The notes under the pieces were generated by a model. It worked only from the letters and a program-made list of their open reading frames with translations, did not search any database and was not told the DNA's origin. Positions 34,924 through 43,503 of a stretch of DNA of 64,000 nucleotides are shown here, piece after piece. A program made the translations under genes and the position numbers. Source of the DNA: Alishewanella agri BL06 (GTDB lineage: Bacteria > Pseudomonadota > Gammaproteobacteria > Enterobacterales > Alteromonadaceae); contig NZ_AKKU01000015.1 of the NCBI RefSeq assembly GCF_000272005.1, positions 310,001 through 374,000 of the forward strand, given 5' to 3'. Numbering within the stretch: the first letter of the stretch is position 1; every line of letters starts with the position of its first letter.

Positions 34924-35394
34924 ATGCAATGGCAAGTGCTGACTTTTGCTGAATTAGATACCCATACCCTGTATTCATTATTACAGTTACGGGTCGATGT
35001 ATTTGTGGTCGAGCAAAACTGCCCTTATCCGGAGCTGGATGATAAAGACCTGGATCCGCAAACCCGCCATGTACTACTGAAAAAAGGCGATAAAGTGATC
35101 GCCTATGCACGGGTGCTGGCTCCCGGCGTCAGCTTTGCCGGTTTTCCGGGGATCGGACGGGTTTGTGTGTCGCAAACTGCCCGCCGCCTTGGCCTGGGTA
35201 AGGTTCTGGTGGAACGGACGCTGGCTGAGACCAGCCAATTATGGCCAGCCACTGATATTCATATTTCCGCGCAGTGTTATCTGCAACGTTTTTACGAAGA
35301 ATTAGGCTTTAAAGCAGCGAGTGAACCCTACCTGGAAGACGATATTCCGCATTTACAGATGATTAAGTACTTTCAGCAGACTGCAACAGCATAA
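34924..35394 (+). CDS. elaA: ElaA-family GNAT acetyltransferase
   Basis: A 156-residue acetyl-CoA-dependent N-acetyltransferase of the ElaA group. Characteristic segments are LYSLLQLRVDVFVVEQNCPYPELDDKD, the acetyl-CoA loop VSQTARRLGLGKVLV, and ISAQCYLQRFYEELGFK. The acceptor is unknown for this group. I start at the ATG at 34924, which GGAG precedes; an in-frame ATG at 34897 lacks one. It is divergent from the PhoX gene and followed by a strong hairpin. Confidence 0.88.
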   Translation: MQWQVLTFAELDTHTLYSLLQLRVDVFVVEQNCPYPELDDKDLDPQTRHVLLKKGDKVIAYARVLAPGVSFAGFPGIGRVCVSQTARRLGLGKVLVERTLAETSQLWPATDIHISAQCYLQRFYEELGFKAASEPYLEDDIPHLQMIKYFQQTATA

Positions 35395-35402
35395 AGTGCG
35401 AC

Positions 35403-35428
35403 GACGGCAGCCTGCTCAGGCAGCCGTC
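35403..35428. terminator. Strong hairpin between convergent elaA and iron operon
   Basis: A 12-bp stem with one internal A-A mismatch (GACGGCAGCCTG / CAGGCAGCCGTC) and a CT loop. No T tract is present. It probably insulates the convergent elaA gene and the end of the iron operon. Confidence 0.5.
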
Positions 35429-35476
35429 TACTCAATCGCCTTTAAAGATAAGTCTCCTGTAAAGGTAAGCTCCCAG

Positions 35477-36274
35477 TTAAGGTAAGCCGACTTCAAAAGT
35501 CAGGGTCAGTGTCGCCCGGATCTGATCTGCCAATTCAGTTTTTTCTGCTGACTGATAACTGGCCTCGATCAGGTAACGACCAGCCTGCGCCGGGGTAAAG
35601 GCCAGTTTACCTGCCGCATCGGCTTCCAGCGTCTGCCGCCCGGCCGCATTACGGTATAACTCATCCTGCCGGGAAAGCTCTACCTTTACCCCGGCCGCAG
35701 GTTTGCCGTCCATTAGCAGTTGCCATTCAATCTTATCCTCTGCCACATAATCCGCCGGGTGGGTAATAAAGTTCAGCTCAAAGCCATCCCCTTTCGGGTC
35801 CAGCGCCGTGCGGTTCGGTGCCTTTACCGTCACCACCGCCAGTGCCTTACTCTGGCTCCGGCTGGTCGCCACCTTAGACGCGCCTGCCGGTAACGCTTTA
35901 GCTGCCGCCAGCTTATCCGCTACAATACGTTTACGCTCGCCGTTCACCTCAAACATAGTGAAGTAGCGCACCGGGCCGCCATTTTCAATCAGGTAAGTGC
36001 CTTCCTGCACCAGCTGATGATCGGCCTGGGATTTGCGTTTGCCCTGGTAACTCTGGCTAAACTTATGCCGGCTGCCATCAGGAAACACCAGGCTCAGATT
36101 GTCCGGCGACACGCCCTTATCGGCGACAAAAGTCATATTGGCGGCAGACAGATCCACCGAAATCCAGGTATCTTCGCCGGATAACACAAAATGACTGGGC
36201 ATCACCCATAGAGTATGGGCCAGACTGGCCTGGCTAAAAAGTGCCAACATGGCAGCAGTAAGTAATTTCTTCAT
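35477..36274 (-). CDS. DUF4198 periplasmic protein of an iron-uptake operon
   Basis: A 265-residue exported protein with signal peptide MKKLLTAAMLALFSQASLA. The mature protein begins HTLWVMPSHFVLSG, the usual DUF4198 start, and is a predicted beta-sandwich protein ending LTLTFEVGLP. Family members accompany TonB receptors and are suspected to handle metal or chelate in the periplasm; the mechanism is unknown. The ATG at 36274 follows GAAGGAG. It is last in a four-gene operon: TonB receptor, PepSY protein, DUF2271 and DUF4198. Confidence 0.82.
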   Translation of the reverse strand: MKKLLTAAMLALFSQASLAHTLWVMPSHFVLSGEDTWISVDLSAANMTFVADKGVSPDNLSLVFPDGSRHKFSQSYQGKRKSQADHQLVQEGTYLIENGGPVRYFTMFEVNGERKRIVADKLAAAKALPAGASKVATSRSQSKALAVVTVKAPNRTALDPKGDGFELNFITHPADYVAEDKIEWQLLMDGKPAAGVKVELSRQDELYRNAAGRQTLEADAAGKLAFTPAQAGRYLIEASYQSAEKTELADQIRATLTLTFEVGLP

Positions 36275-36301
36275 CGCTATCTCCTTCTTCTGTTTAGTCA
36301 C

Positions 36302-36793
36302 TTATTTAAGCGTCAGCGTCAGCGGTCCCAGCTCTTCAGCCGCCGCCGCATTGTGTTGTTGTGGTTGACCCTTTAACTGAAAATCAATTTTCTGCAGGCT
36401 ACGCCCGCCCTGCTCCCGCGAGGCTTCGACATAGAGCGTATAAGCGCCAGGGGCCAGTGCCTGCCCCTGATCATTGGTGCCATCCCAGCTTAAACGGTAC
36501 TGACCGGGGGTGCGGGTGGCACCGGTCATCGCATCAACCAGAGCGGTATCACTACGGCCAATTTTGCGCCAGAAGCGGCGGATATCTTTTAGCCAGTCAG
36601 GCTCCTTGCGCCACAGGGCAATCAGTTTTACCGGTTGCTGCTGCGCGTCTTCCACCCAGACAGCGACATAAGGCCGGTAGTACTGTGCCGAAGTAACCTC
36701 AGGGATCGTCAGCACAATGTCGGCCTGTGCCGCCGACAGCGACTGGCTTCCCAGGCCGAGCAGCAGAGCCAGCGTAAATAGCGGTTTTCTCAC
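36302..36793 (-). CDS. DUF2271 periplasmic protein
   Basis: A 163-residue exported protein (signal peptide to about LSAAQA). The DUF2271 core includes YRPYVAVWVEDAQQQPVKLIALW and PGQYRLSWDGTNDQGQALAPGAYTLYVEASRE, resembling a flagellar-hook-capping/FlgD-type beta-sandwich. It lies 26 bp after the PepSY gene and 27 bp before the DUF4198 gene. DUF2271 and PepSY proteins commonly occur together beside TonB receptors. The function is not established; a role in reductive release of iron is inferred from the PepSY partner. Confidence 0.82.
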   Translation of the reverse strand: MRKPLFTLALLLGLGSQSLSAAQADIVLTIPEVTSAQYYRPYVAVWVEDAQQQPVKLIALWRKEPDWLKDIRRFWRKIGRSDTALVDAMTGATRTPGQYRLSWDGTNDQGQALAPGAYTLYVEASREQGGRSLQKIDFQLKGQPQQHNAAAAEELGPLTLTLK

Positions 36794-36819
36794 AGTGTTC
36801 TCCTTGTTAATGATCGGCG

Positions 36820-37431
36820 TTAGTGAAAGGCCAGCAGATACGCCAACACAGCCATCACGCCGCCAAGCACAGCCAGAGCGTTACCCAGCTGTTTTTTCGA
36901 TGGCATTTTCAGCAACAGATAAAAACCAGTCAGCGCAAACAACAGGCAGGCAATGGCGGTTATATCAATCAGAGCTTGCCACAGGGCACCGCTATCCCGG
37001 CCTTTGTGCAGGTCATTTGCCAACGCCAGATAGCCGTTAAACTGTTGCTCCAGCTCGATTTCTGCAGCAGCAAAATCCACCAGAGCGACGGCAAAGCCCG
37101 CGGGTCGTTTAAAGCTCAGCTCCAGGGTTTGTTCATCACTATCAAACCGGGCTTGCCAGCTAATGCCAGCCACGCCTTGAGTACTTTTCAGCCAGTCAAC
37201 CAGCGTTGTTGCATACTCCTGCTGCTGCGTGGCCAGCGGCCAGTGCTGCAAAGGTTCAGGCAGGGGCAACTGCTGCAACTGCTGTTGCGCTCCCCATTTG
37301 CTTTGCCAGTCCGGATGATTCAGGGTGATGCCGGTAACAGAGAAAAACAGCAGTAACAACAATACCCACATCGCACTGTAGGTGTGCAGTGTCCGCATTA
37401 AGCGGCCTAAGGCCGCTGCCCGCTTTTTCAT
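36820..37431 (-). CDS. PepSY-associated inner-membrane protein
   Basis: A 203-residue membrane protein of the PepSY_TM-like family. The first helix is MWVLLLLLFFSVTGITLNHPDW near residues 20-40. A periplasmic PepSY-like domain (about 45-140) follows, then two C-terminal helices (ITAIACLLFALTGFYLLL; LAVLGGVMAVLAYLLAF). PepSY_TM proteins are linked to transmembrane electron transfer for siderophore iron reduction. Histidines near the helix ends (HTYSAM, NHPD, DLHKG, FH) could ligate heme. It starts 9 bp after the receptor stop. Confidence 0.85.
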   Translation of the reverse strand: MKKRAAALGRLMRTLHTYSAMWVLLLLLFFSVTGITLNHPDWQSKWGAQQQLQQLPLPEPLQHWPLATQQQEYATTLVDWLKSTQGVAGISWQARFDSDEQTLELSFKRPAGFAVALVDFAAAEIELEQQFNGYLALANDLHKGRDSGALWQALIDITAIACLLFALTGFYLLLKMPSKKQLGNALAVLGGVMAVLAYLLAFH

Positions 37432-37440
37432 ACCCGCATC

Positions 37441-39771
37441 CTAGAAACGGTAACTGGCAGATAACCACAGGCTGCGGGCCTGCTGCGTGGTGTTATAGTC
37501 TGCGGTACAGTTATAAGTATCTTCCGTTACCGCCAATACACAGCTGCGGCTGGATAAGTCGTCATCTAACAGATTGTTAATGCGCGCGCTTAAACTAAGT
37601 TGTTCTGAGTAGCGGTAACGCAGCCCAAGATGCAACAGCTCATAGGATTGGTAATACTGTTCCACTGTTTCCGGCCCGCTTGGGCCACTGATTTCTGCTA
37701 CACCGCGAAAACGCTTGCTGCGCACCTCAGCAATCAGCTGCACACTCAGTGGCTCAGCTAATTGCCAGTTTAGGGTGGCGTTCAGCATATTTTTTGGGGT
37801 ATTGACCAGTGGTAAACCGGCACTGACGCCAGTTTTTACTTCACTATCGGTGTAGGTGTAATTAGCGTTCAGGCTCAGGCTATCGGTAAACTGATATTTA
37901 CCGGCCAGTTCTACGCCACGAGTGACCGATTTATCGACATTGGCCGCTTGCGAGAATTGGTTATAACCCAGCGCCGCCCAACCCGGGCCAATATCAACGC
38001 AAGGGATACCGGACGTCACCAGTTCACAGTTTGGCAGGTTATCCTGAGTAATAATTTTGTCTTTAAAATCACTCAGGAATAGCGTGATATTACCGCTGAA
38101 CTGCTCGCCTTGATAATAGCTGGCCAGCTCATAGTTAACACTGGTCTCTGGTTGCAGATCCGGGGTTCCTACCATTGGGCTGACGCCCTGACCACCAAAG
38201 CCGGTAATGCCAGGAAATAGTTGATTTGGTTCCGGCGTTTTGTAACCGGTACTCACGCCACCTTTTAACGTCCAGGCACTTTCTGTCCGGAAATTAAAAT
38301 ATACCCGCGGGCTAAACTGACCATTAAAGATATTATGGTCATCGTACCGACCACCGAACGTCAGCGTCAGCTTCGGGTGCAACTCCCAGCTATCTTCAGC
38401 AAATACCGCCAATTGTCGGTGCCGCTGTGTAGTGCCATCGCGAAAGCCATCGCCATACATGCCAAACACCCCATCTTCCATCTCCGAGTCCAGATACTGG
38501 AAACCGGTAACATAGTAGTGATTGCCAATCGAGGAATCCCATTTGCTGTCAACAATCAGATTCTCGATCGCCAGTTCGCGTAGCGGCCGCGGTAAAAAAT
38601 CGGCCTGTAACTGTTCGCGTAATGCTGGCGTTAACTGCGGCCGGTTAGTATTTTGCGCCAGCCGCGCAGTATCCCAAATTTGTTGCAGCGCCAACCGCTC
38701 GTCCACTGTTAACGGCAAAGAACGACCTAAATTTTCACTGCTGCTCCAGGTCAGGCTGCTGCTGAGGGTACCGGCATCGAAGCGGCCCTGATGTGCCAGC
38801 ACAACTTGTTCCCGTTGAACGCGTTGGTAAGGGGTGTAACCGACTCGCGGCTGCACAATGCCGCCATTGCTGGCACGCCATAAACTTTCGACACTATCCA
38901 GGGTGCCGGTTTGGCCCTCGGTATTATCATAACGTTGTCTCGCAACATCATATTCAAAGGTCAGGCGCTGTTTTTCGGTCAGCGCATAGTTCAGGCTGGT
39001 GCCGAGATTCCAGATTTTGGCAGCCACAATTTTCTTATCACCAAAACTGCCTTCATCAACCCAGTTACTGCCATCCGGCAAAGGCCGGCTCTCACTGTAG
39101 GTAGGGTCACTTTCGCCGCGATCATAAATACTGCCGCGCAGGGCATAAGTCAGTGCTGCCAGTCCCGTCGGGCCGGTCAGGTAAAAGTCGGCTTTATGAT
39201 CGTTACCATACTGGCTGTCTTGCTGCAGATTGCTGCTTAGCGTGACACTGCCATGAGTTTGCTCTAAATCACGACGGGTAACGATATTTACTACCCCACC
39301 GATGGCATCTGCGCCATAGAGGGTCGACATCGGGCCGCGTACCACCTCAATCCGTTCAATTGCTTCCAGTGGTGGCATATACATAAACTGGCTGTTGCGG
39401 AAATTGTTCGGGCCAATATTGCCAATATCGCTCTGGCGGCGGCCATCAATCAGAATTAGCGTGTATTCCGCCGGTAAACCGCGCATCGTAATACTGATAT
39501 TGCCGTGTTTATCCTGACCGGCGCCGACGTCAATACCTTCAATATCGCGAAGTGCATCCGCCAGACTGGTATAAGGCCGGTTTTGCAGATCTTCGCGGCT
39601 CACTACACTAATACTTGCTGGCGCATCGACCAGCTTTTGCTCATAGCCTGAAGCGGTAACGACAATAACCTCTAAGTCATAATCCGCTTGAGAAGAGACT
39701 TCAGCCAGCGTAGGTAAAGATCCGCAGGCCACAGCAATGGCGGCACTGAGTGTGGAGAAACGAGATAACAT
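37441..39771 (-). CDS. TonB-dependent receptor, catecholate/CirA-FepA type
   Basis: A 776-residue outer-membrane receptor. The plug has EVIVVTASGYEQKLVDAPASISVVSREDL, TLILIDGRRQSDIG and IERIEVVRGPMSTLYGADAIGGVVNIVTRR, close to CirA/FepA receptors. It ends LWLSASYRF, with a terminal Phe for barrel insertion. It heads the operon with PepSY, DUF2271 and DUF4198 genes and lies behind two Fur boxes. The probable substrate is a ferric siderophore or its breakdown product. Confidence 0.9.
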   Translation of the reverse strand: MLSRFSTLSAAIAVACGSLPTLAEVSSQADYDLEVIVVTASGYEQKLVDAPASISVVSREDLQNRPYTSLADALRDIEGIDVGAGQDKHGNISITMRGLPAEYTLILIDGRRQSDIGNIGPNNFRNSQFMYMPPLEAIERIEVVRGPMSTLYGADAIGGVVNIVTRRDLEQTHGSVTLSSNLQQDSQYGNDHKADFYLTGPTGLAALTYALRGSIYDRGESDPTYSESRPLPDGSNWVDEGSFGDKKIVAAKIWNLGTSLNYALTEKQRLTFEYDVARQRYDNTEGQTGTLDSVESLWRASNGGIVQPRVGYTPYQRVQREQVVLAHQGRFDAGTLSSSLTWSSSENLGRSLPLTVDERLALQQIWDTARLAQNTNRPQLTPALREQLQADFLPRPLRELAIENLIVDSKWDSSIGNHYYVTGFQYLDSEMEDGVFGMYGDGFRDGTTQRHRQLAVFAEDSWELHPKLTLTFGGRYDDHNIFNGQFSPRVYFNFRTESAWTLKGGVSTGYKTPEPNQLFPGITGFGGQGVSPMVGTPDLQPETSVNYELASYYQGEQFSGNITLFLSDFKDKIITQDNLPNCELVTSGIPCVDIGPGWAALGYNQFSQAANVDKSVTRGVELAGKYQFTDSLSLNANYTYTDSEVKTGVSAGLPLVNTPKNMLNATLNWQLAEPLSVQLIAEVRSKRFRGVAEISGPSGPETVEQYYQSYELLHLGLRYRYSEQLSLSARINNLLDDDLSSRSCVLAVTEDTYNCTADYNTTQQARSLWLSASYRF

Positions 39772-39856
39772 GATGCATTCCTTGTTTGAGCCTGAAGGCG
39801 CAGTAATAAACCAAATACTGAATTGAACTTTTCTGTGGCCGGCCAGACACGAAGCA

Positions 39857-39908
39857 AATAATAACCATTATCATTTAAACCATCAATAGCAAATGATAAT
39901 CATTATCA
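39857..39908 (-). promoter_or_regulatory. Two Fur boxes upstream of the TonB receptor operon
   Basis: Site 1 at 39857-39875 reads AATAATAACCATTATCATT. Site 2 at 39892-39908 reads AATGATAATCATTATCA, essentially the perfect Fur consensus. They lie 86-137 bp upstream of the receptor ATG. Iron-bound Fur should repress the four-gene operon from here. Confidence 0.88.
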
Positions 39909-40060
39909 AATAAATTTCTGATTTAGGGAAATTGGTCTGTAACAAGGAAAGATCGGGACCCTAGTCGCATTGTCATCGCTGCTCAGCAGCTTGGAGGTTG
40001 CTAGGTAAAGTCGCTATTAATGCCGATTAACGTGCCCCAGACTCACTATCCGGAGCTTGA

Positions 40061-40088
40061 AAAAAAAGCCTGTGACAGTTCACAGGCT
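40061..40088 (-). terminator. Intrinsic terminator of the FecA-like receptor gene
   Basis: A perfect 9-bp stem (AGCCTGTGA / TCACAGGCT) with a 4-nt loop. On the minus strand it is followed by seven consecutive T. Confidence 0.9.
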
Positions 40089-40107
40089 CTTATTCTACTG
40101 GAGGTTA

Positions 40108-42183
40108 TCAGAAGCGATAACGGAAGCCCGCTTCGAAAGAACGTTCAGGACCGACATAGATACCCTGCCGTAAGCCAGAGATATATTGCTTATCGGCCAG
40201 GTTTTTGACCGAGCCATACACCGTAAAGCCTTCGAATACATTGTACTGCGCCATTAAGTCGTACACGGTATAGGCTGGTAGTAAACCACCCCAGATACCG
40301 CCGGCGGCATTGGCAGGAATATCAACAATATTGGTCGGGTCGGCATACTGCTCACCACGATGATGCGCTGTCAGGGCCACACTCAGCGCTTCGCCGGTGT
40401 AACTTAGTGCCAGATTCGCCAGTATTTTCGGCGCATACGGAATCCGGTTACCGGCATTCACACCAGACTTAAACTCCGAGGTCGGCACCCAGGTCGCGTT
40501 AGTGTCAATCCGGAAACCGCCACCCAGCTCATAACCTAACAAGAATTCCATACCGGTATGTTCGGTTTTACCGGCGTTAGATTGCGACAGATTCGGATCG
40601 CTGTTACCGGTAACTACCTGGTTAGCAAAGTTCATGTAGAACGCCGAGACTTCATAGTTAGCGGCGCCTGCTGTACCCCGCAACCCCAACTCGTAGTTTA
40701 CTGAGCGTTCACCATCCAACTGCTGATCAGTTAAGCCATCTAACGCCACGCCATTTGAAGCCGGAGAGAAGGCACGATATACGCCACCATAAAGCTGTGC
40801 CTGAGCAGTTAACTCATAGGTCAGGCCGACACCCGGCAATAGCTCGGTATTGGTCGTCTTCGCTGAATTATTATTGTCGGTCAGGATCACCCGCTTTTGC
40901 TCATAGGATTCAATCCGCAAACCCGGCGTTACCGCTAACTCATCGGTCAGTTGGATCCGGCTTTGGGCATAACCGGCGACGCTGGTGGCAGAATCAACAA
41001 TATGGCGATCATTATTACCAGAGCGATCAGCGGCACGGGTAGCACGGATCCGAGTATCGTTAGATTCTTCTTCCATTAAGCGCAAGCCCACTTCACTGGC
41101 CGCGGCATAACCAAATAGCTGCTGATCGAAGCTTAACCGGCTCTCAATACCCAGACGCTCAAAGCCACGGTTATTACCGGTCAAAGTGTCGGTATATACC
41201 CAACGCCCTGCGGCATTTGACGCTGCAGTATTGACGTCATACCGCCAGTAATCACGGGTAGTTTCACTCCAGTACACTAAGGTATTTAGCTTGGCGTTAT
41301 TCCCCAGGATAACCTCATGATTCAGATCCAGAGCCGTGCGGTCGGTCAGATACCAGTCATCCGGTGCCGGGTTATAACGCTCACCATTCAGGTAATCGGC
41401 CAGTAACAAACCACGGTAAGAGATATTGGCTTCGTTTTCATGATAGGAAAATTTCACCCCGACTTTCTGCTTGTCGCTGATCGCTAAACCGGCTTTAACC
41501 ATCACATCAGACATATCGTAGCCTTTGTCCATAAAGCCATCACTACTGGCTTTGGTGGCTACGACCCCGGCAAAAGCATCTTCTGACTGATTTTTAGCAC
41601 CGGCTTCGACCGTCATCTCACGCATATTAAAGGAACCGGCACGGGCGGACAGCTGCACACCGTCATCTGGCGTTTTGGTAATGTAGTTCACTACACCACC
41701 GATGGTGGACGGGCCATAGCGTAAAGAGGCAGAGCCTTTTAACACTTCCACCGACTCTACGCGCTGAATCCGGGTATTAAAATAACGGTCGTTACCGATA
41801 AATAAGCCCGGCGCAACCGGCACGCCATCTTCCAGTAATAACGATTTTGACTCTCCGGCAGACAAGCCGCGGATGCCGAAGTTAGCGACGATTGAGGTTT
41901 CTTCTTCGCCTTTGATATTGATGCCCGGTACGCGGCGCAGCACATCTTCGGTCGATAACGGCTGTACTTGCTCAATTTGAGTGCGGTCAATCAGGATCAC
42001 TGAGCCAGTCTCCTCAAAACGATGTACCTGCTGCTGGCCCTTGACCCGGATTACTTCAATTGATGGCATCACCTTGCCGGCGCTGCTTTCAGTAGCGGCT
42101 TCTTCTGCTACCGCAGCCAGATTGACCGCTCCTAAGGATAATGCCACGGCCAATGCCACGGGCTGACGTTTAGTCGACAACAT
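40108..42183 (-). CDS. TonB-dependent receptor, FecA-like
   Basis: A 691-residue outer-membrane receptor with a signal peptide (to about LAAVAEE). The plug includes IEVIRVKGQQQVHRFEETGSVILID, GINIKGEEETSIVANFGIRGLSAG and VEVLKGSASLRYGPSTIGGVVNYITKTP, resembling the ferric citrate/FecA-like group. It ends FEAGFRYRF. No N-terminal signalling domain (STN) precedes the plug, so sigma/anti-sigma signalling is not expected. A Fur box lies about 70 bp upstream. A PiuC-like oxygenase gene lies 110 bp upstream in the same direction, the pairing seen in Pseudomonas piuA-piuC. Confidence 0.88.
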   Translation of the reverse strand: MLSTKRQPVALAVALSLGAVNLAAVAEEAATESSAGKVMPSIEVIRVKGQQQVHRFEETGSVILIDRTQIEQVQPLSTEDVLRRVPGINIKGEEETSIVANFGIRGLSAGESKSLLLEDGVPVAPGLFIGNDRYFNTRIQRVESVEVLKGSASLRYGPSTIGGVVNYITKTPDDGVQLSARAGSFNMREMTVEAGAKNQSEDAFAGVVATKASSDGFMDKGYDMSDVMVKAGLAISDKQKVGVKFSYHENEANISYRGLLLADYLNGERYNPAPDDWYLTDRTALDLNHEVILGNNAKLNTLVYWSETTRDYWRYDVNTAASNAAGRWVYTDTLTGNNRGFERLGIESRLSFDQQLFGYAAASEVGLRLMEEESNDTRIRATRAADRSGNNDRHIVDSATSVAGYAQSRIQLTDELAVTPGLRIESYEQKRVILTDNNNSAKTTNTELLPGVGLTYELTAQAQLYGGVYRAFSPASNGVALDGLTDQQLDGERSVNYELGLRGTAGAANYEVSAFYMNFANQVVTGNSDPNLSQSNAGKTEHTGMEFLLGYELGGGFRIDTNATWVPTSEFKSGVNAGNRIPYAPKILANLALSYTGEALSVALTAHHRGEQYADPTNIVDIPANAAGGIWGGLLPAYTVYDLMAQYNVFEGFTVYGSVKNLADKQYISGLRQGIYVGPERSFEAGFRYRF

Positions 42184-42251
42184 AAAACCTCACCTGGATA
42201 ATCATGATGTATGAAATTGCCGCGCATCTTAGCAACTTCAAACTCAAACAG

Positions 42252-42267
42252 CAATAATTATCATTTG
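42252..42267 (-). promoter_or_regulatory. Fur box upstream of the FecA-like receptor
   Basis: The top strand reads CAATAATTATCATTTG; the minus strand CAAATGATAATTATTG closely matches the Fur consensus. It is 69 bp upstream of the receptor ATG and just past the PiuC-like gene's stop, so the receptor has its own iron-responsive promoter. Confidence 0.75.
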
Positions 42268-42293
42268 GCTTTATGGTTGTGTTACTGTCACTA

Positions 42294-42998
42294 TTATTTT
42301 ACCGGTGCGCCATACAGGGTTTCAGCGCGCTGGAGTAAAATCCAGCTGGTCAAGATGTACTTATCATTGGATACCGGCACAGCACCACGGTGAGTATGGG
42401 TAAAATACGCCGGGGCTATCACCATACGGCCGGCTTTGGGCTGGATGCTCTGCTGCTGATAGTAAAAATCGGTCTGCCCGCCCTCAGTCACATCATTCAG
42501 ATAAAACATAAACAGTAAGCTACGGTGCAGCGGCTCGTTGTCCGGTAATTGCGGATACACCTCGCAATGCCAGTAGTTATAGTTACCCTTACCGGCGGCA
42601 TATTTTTGTGCCTGAATCGGCCCTAGCCGGTATAAAGTACGCATAAAATCAAAAGTTTGCTGCTCGCTAAACTGACCAAAATTATCATGGGTAACCGGCA
42701 AGGGTTGACCAGTGACTGGATCGCGGGTGGTAATGCCCACTGGCGCAATCAGTGCAAAGTGGTACTTCTTAAAATACTGATGAGCATAGTGCGTGGTCAC
42801 CTGAAGAATTTGCTGCAACAAAGTGGCATATTCCGGGTGTTCGTTTAAATAAAGATCGGTACTGATTTTTTTGCTGGTATCCACGCCAGCCCCGGTACGG
42901 CCAGCCTGAGTGTATGGGCTTTGCTCAAAAGCGCTAATCAGCTGTTGGCAAAGTGCCGGGCTTAACGCATTATCATAAACTTCAATAAAATTGGTCAT
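42294..42998 (-). CDS. 2-oxoglutarate/Fe(II) dioxygenase, PiuC-like
   Basis: A 234-residue non-heme iron oxygenase of the prolyl-4-hydroxylase-like fold. The start MTNFIEVYDNALSPALCQQLI is typical. Iron ligands appear to be His and Glu in YWHCEVYP (an HxE variant of HxD) and the distal His in AYFTHTHRGAVP. Family members sit next to TonB receptors and are thought to modify siderophores or the receptor. Its ATG is only 15 bp from the divergent thioesterase ATG, so its promoter must lie inside that gene. Confidence 0.8.
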   Translation of the reverse strand: MTNFIEVYDNALSPALCQQLISAFEQSPYTQAGRTGAGVDTSKKISTDLYLNEHPEYATLLQQILQVTTHYAHQYFKKYHFALIAPVGITTRDPVTGQPLPVTHDNFGQFSEQQTFDFMRTLYRLGPIQAQKYAAGKGNYNYWHCEVYPQLPDNEPLHRSLLFMFYLNDVTEGGQTDFYYQQQSIQPKAGRMVIAPAYFTHTHRGAVPVSNDKYILTSWILLQRAETLYGAPVK

Positions 42999-43013
42999 GT
43001 AAGGGTCCTACTG

Positions 43014-43415
43014 ATGTTTACCGAGGTTATCCAGCCCCGTTTTTCTGATACTGATGCCTTAGGGCATATTAACAATACGGTGTTTGCGGTCTGGTTTGAA
43101 AGCGCCCGCCAACCGGTGTTCCGGATTTTTACTCCGGACTTGGATGTCAAAAAATGGGCTCTGATTATTGCTGGTATTCAACTGAATTACCATGCCCAAA
43201 CCCACTACGGCGAGCCGGTCGAAATCCGTACCTGGATCAGTGAAATCGGTAACCGCTCCTTTAAGGTTTATCAGGAAGCCTGGCAACACGGCCAAAAAAC
43301 CGTGTCTGGTACTGCGGCAATGGTCAAATTCGATTATCAACAGCAACAGGCCAGTCTATTAACAGAAGCGGAACGGGCGCAACTTAGCGCACATCAGCCT
43401 ACCGCCGAAAACTAA
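43014..43415 (+). CDS. Acyl-CoA thioesterase, 4HBT hotdog family
   Basis: A 133-residue single-hotdog thioesterase. The catalytic segment RFSDTDALGHINNTVFAVWFESAR carries the DxD...GHINN signature of the YbgC/4-hydroxybenzoyl-CoA thioesterase type. The preferred acyl chain is unknown. The ATG is preceded by AAGGG in the 15-bp gap shared with the divergent PiuC-like gene. It is followed, after 88 bp, by gamma-glutamyltransferase in the same direction. Confidence 0.88.
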   Translation: MFTEVIQPRFSDTDALGHINNTVFAVWFESARQPVFRIFTPDLDVKKWALIIAGIQLNYHAQTHYGEPVEIRTWISEIGNRSFKVYQEAWQHGQKTVSGTAAMVKFDYQQQQASLLTEAERAQLSAHQPTAEN

Positions 43416-43503
43416 CGACTGAGCGAAAGCGGCTGGCATGCGTATTAATAACTGCTTAAGTTACTCAAAAAAGCTTAGCCAAAATAACAGGGGACACTTT
43501 TAT

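Larger units (their letters stand above)
39772..40107. other. Intergenic region between two TonB-receptor genes
   Basis: It contains the promoter region of the CirA/FepA-type receptor with two Fur boxes (39857-39908) and, at the far end, the terminator of the FecA-like receptor (40061-40088). Nothing recognisable lies between 39910 and 40055 apart from short chance frames. Confidence 0.6.

Noticed and set aside
36823..37356. 177-codon plus-strand frame antisense to the PepSY membrane protein
   Set aside because: Gln/Lys-rich shadow of a Leu-rich membrane protein; no start signal.
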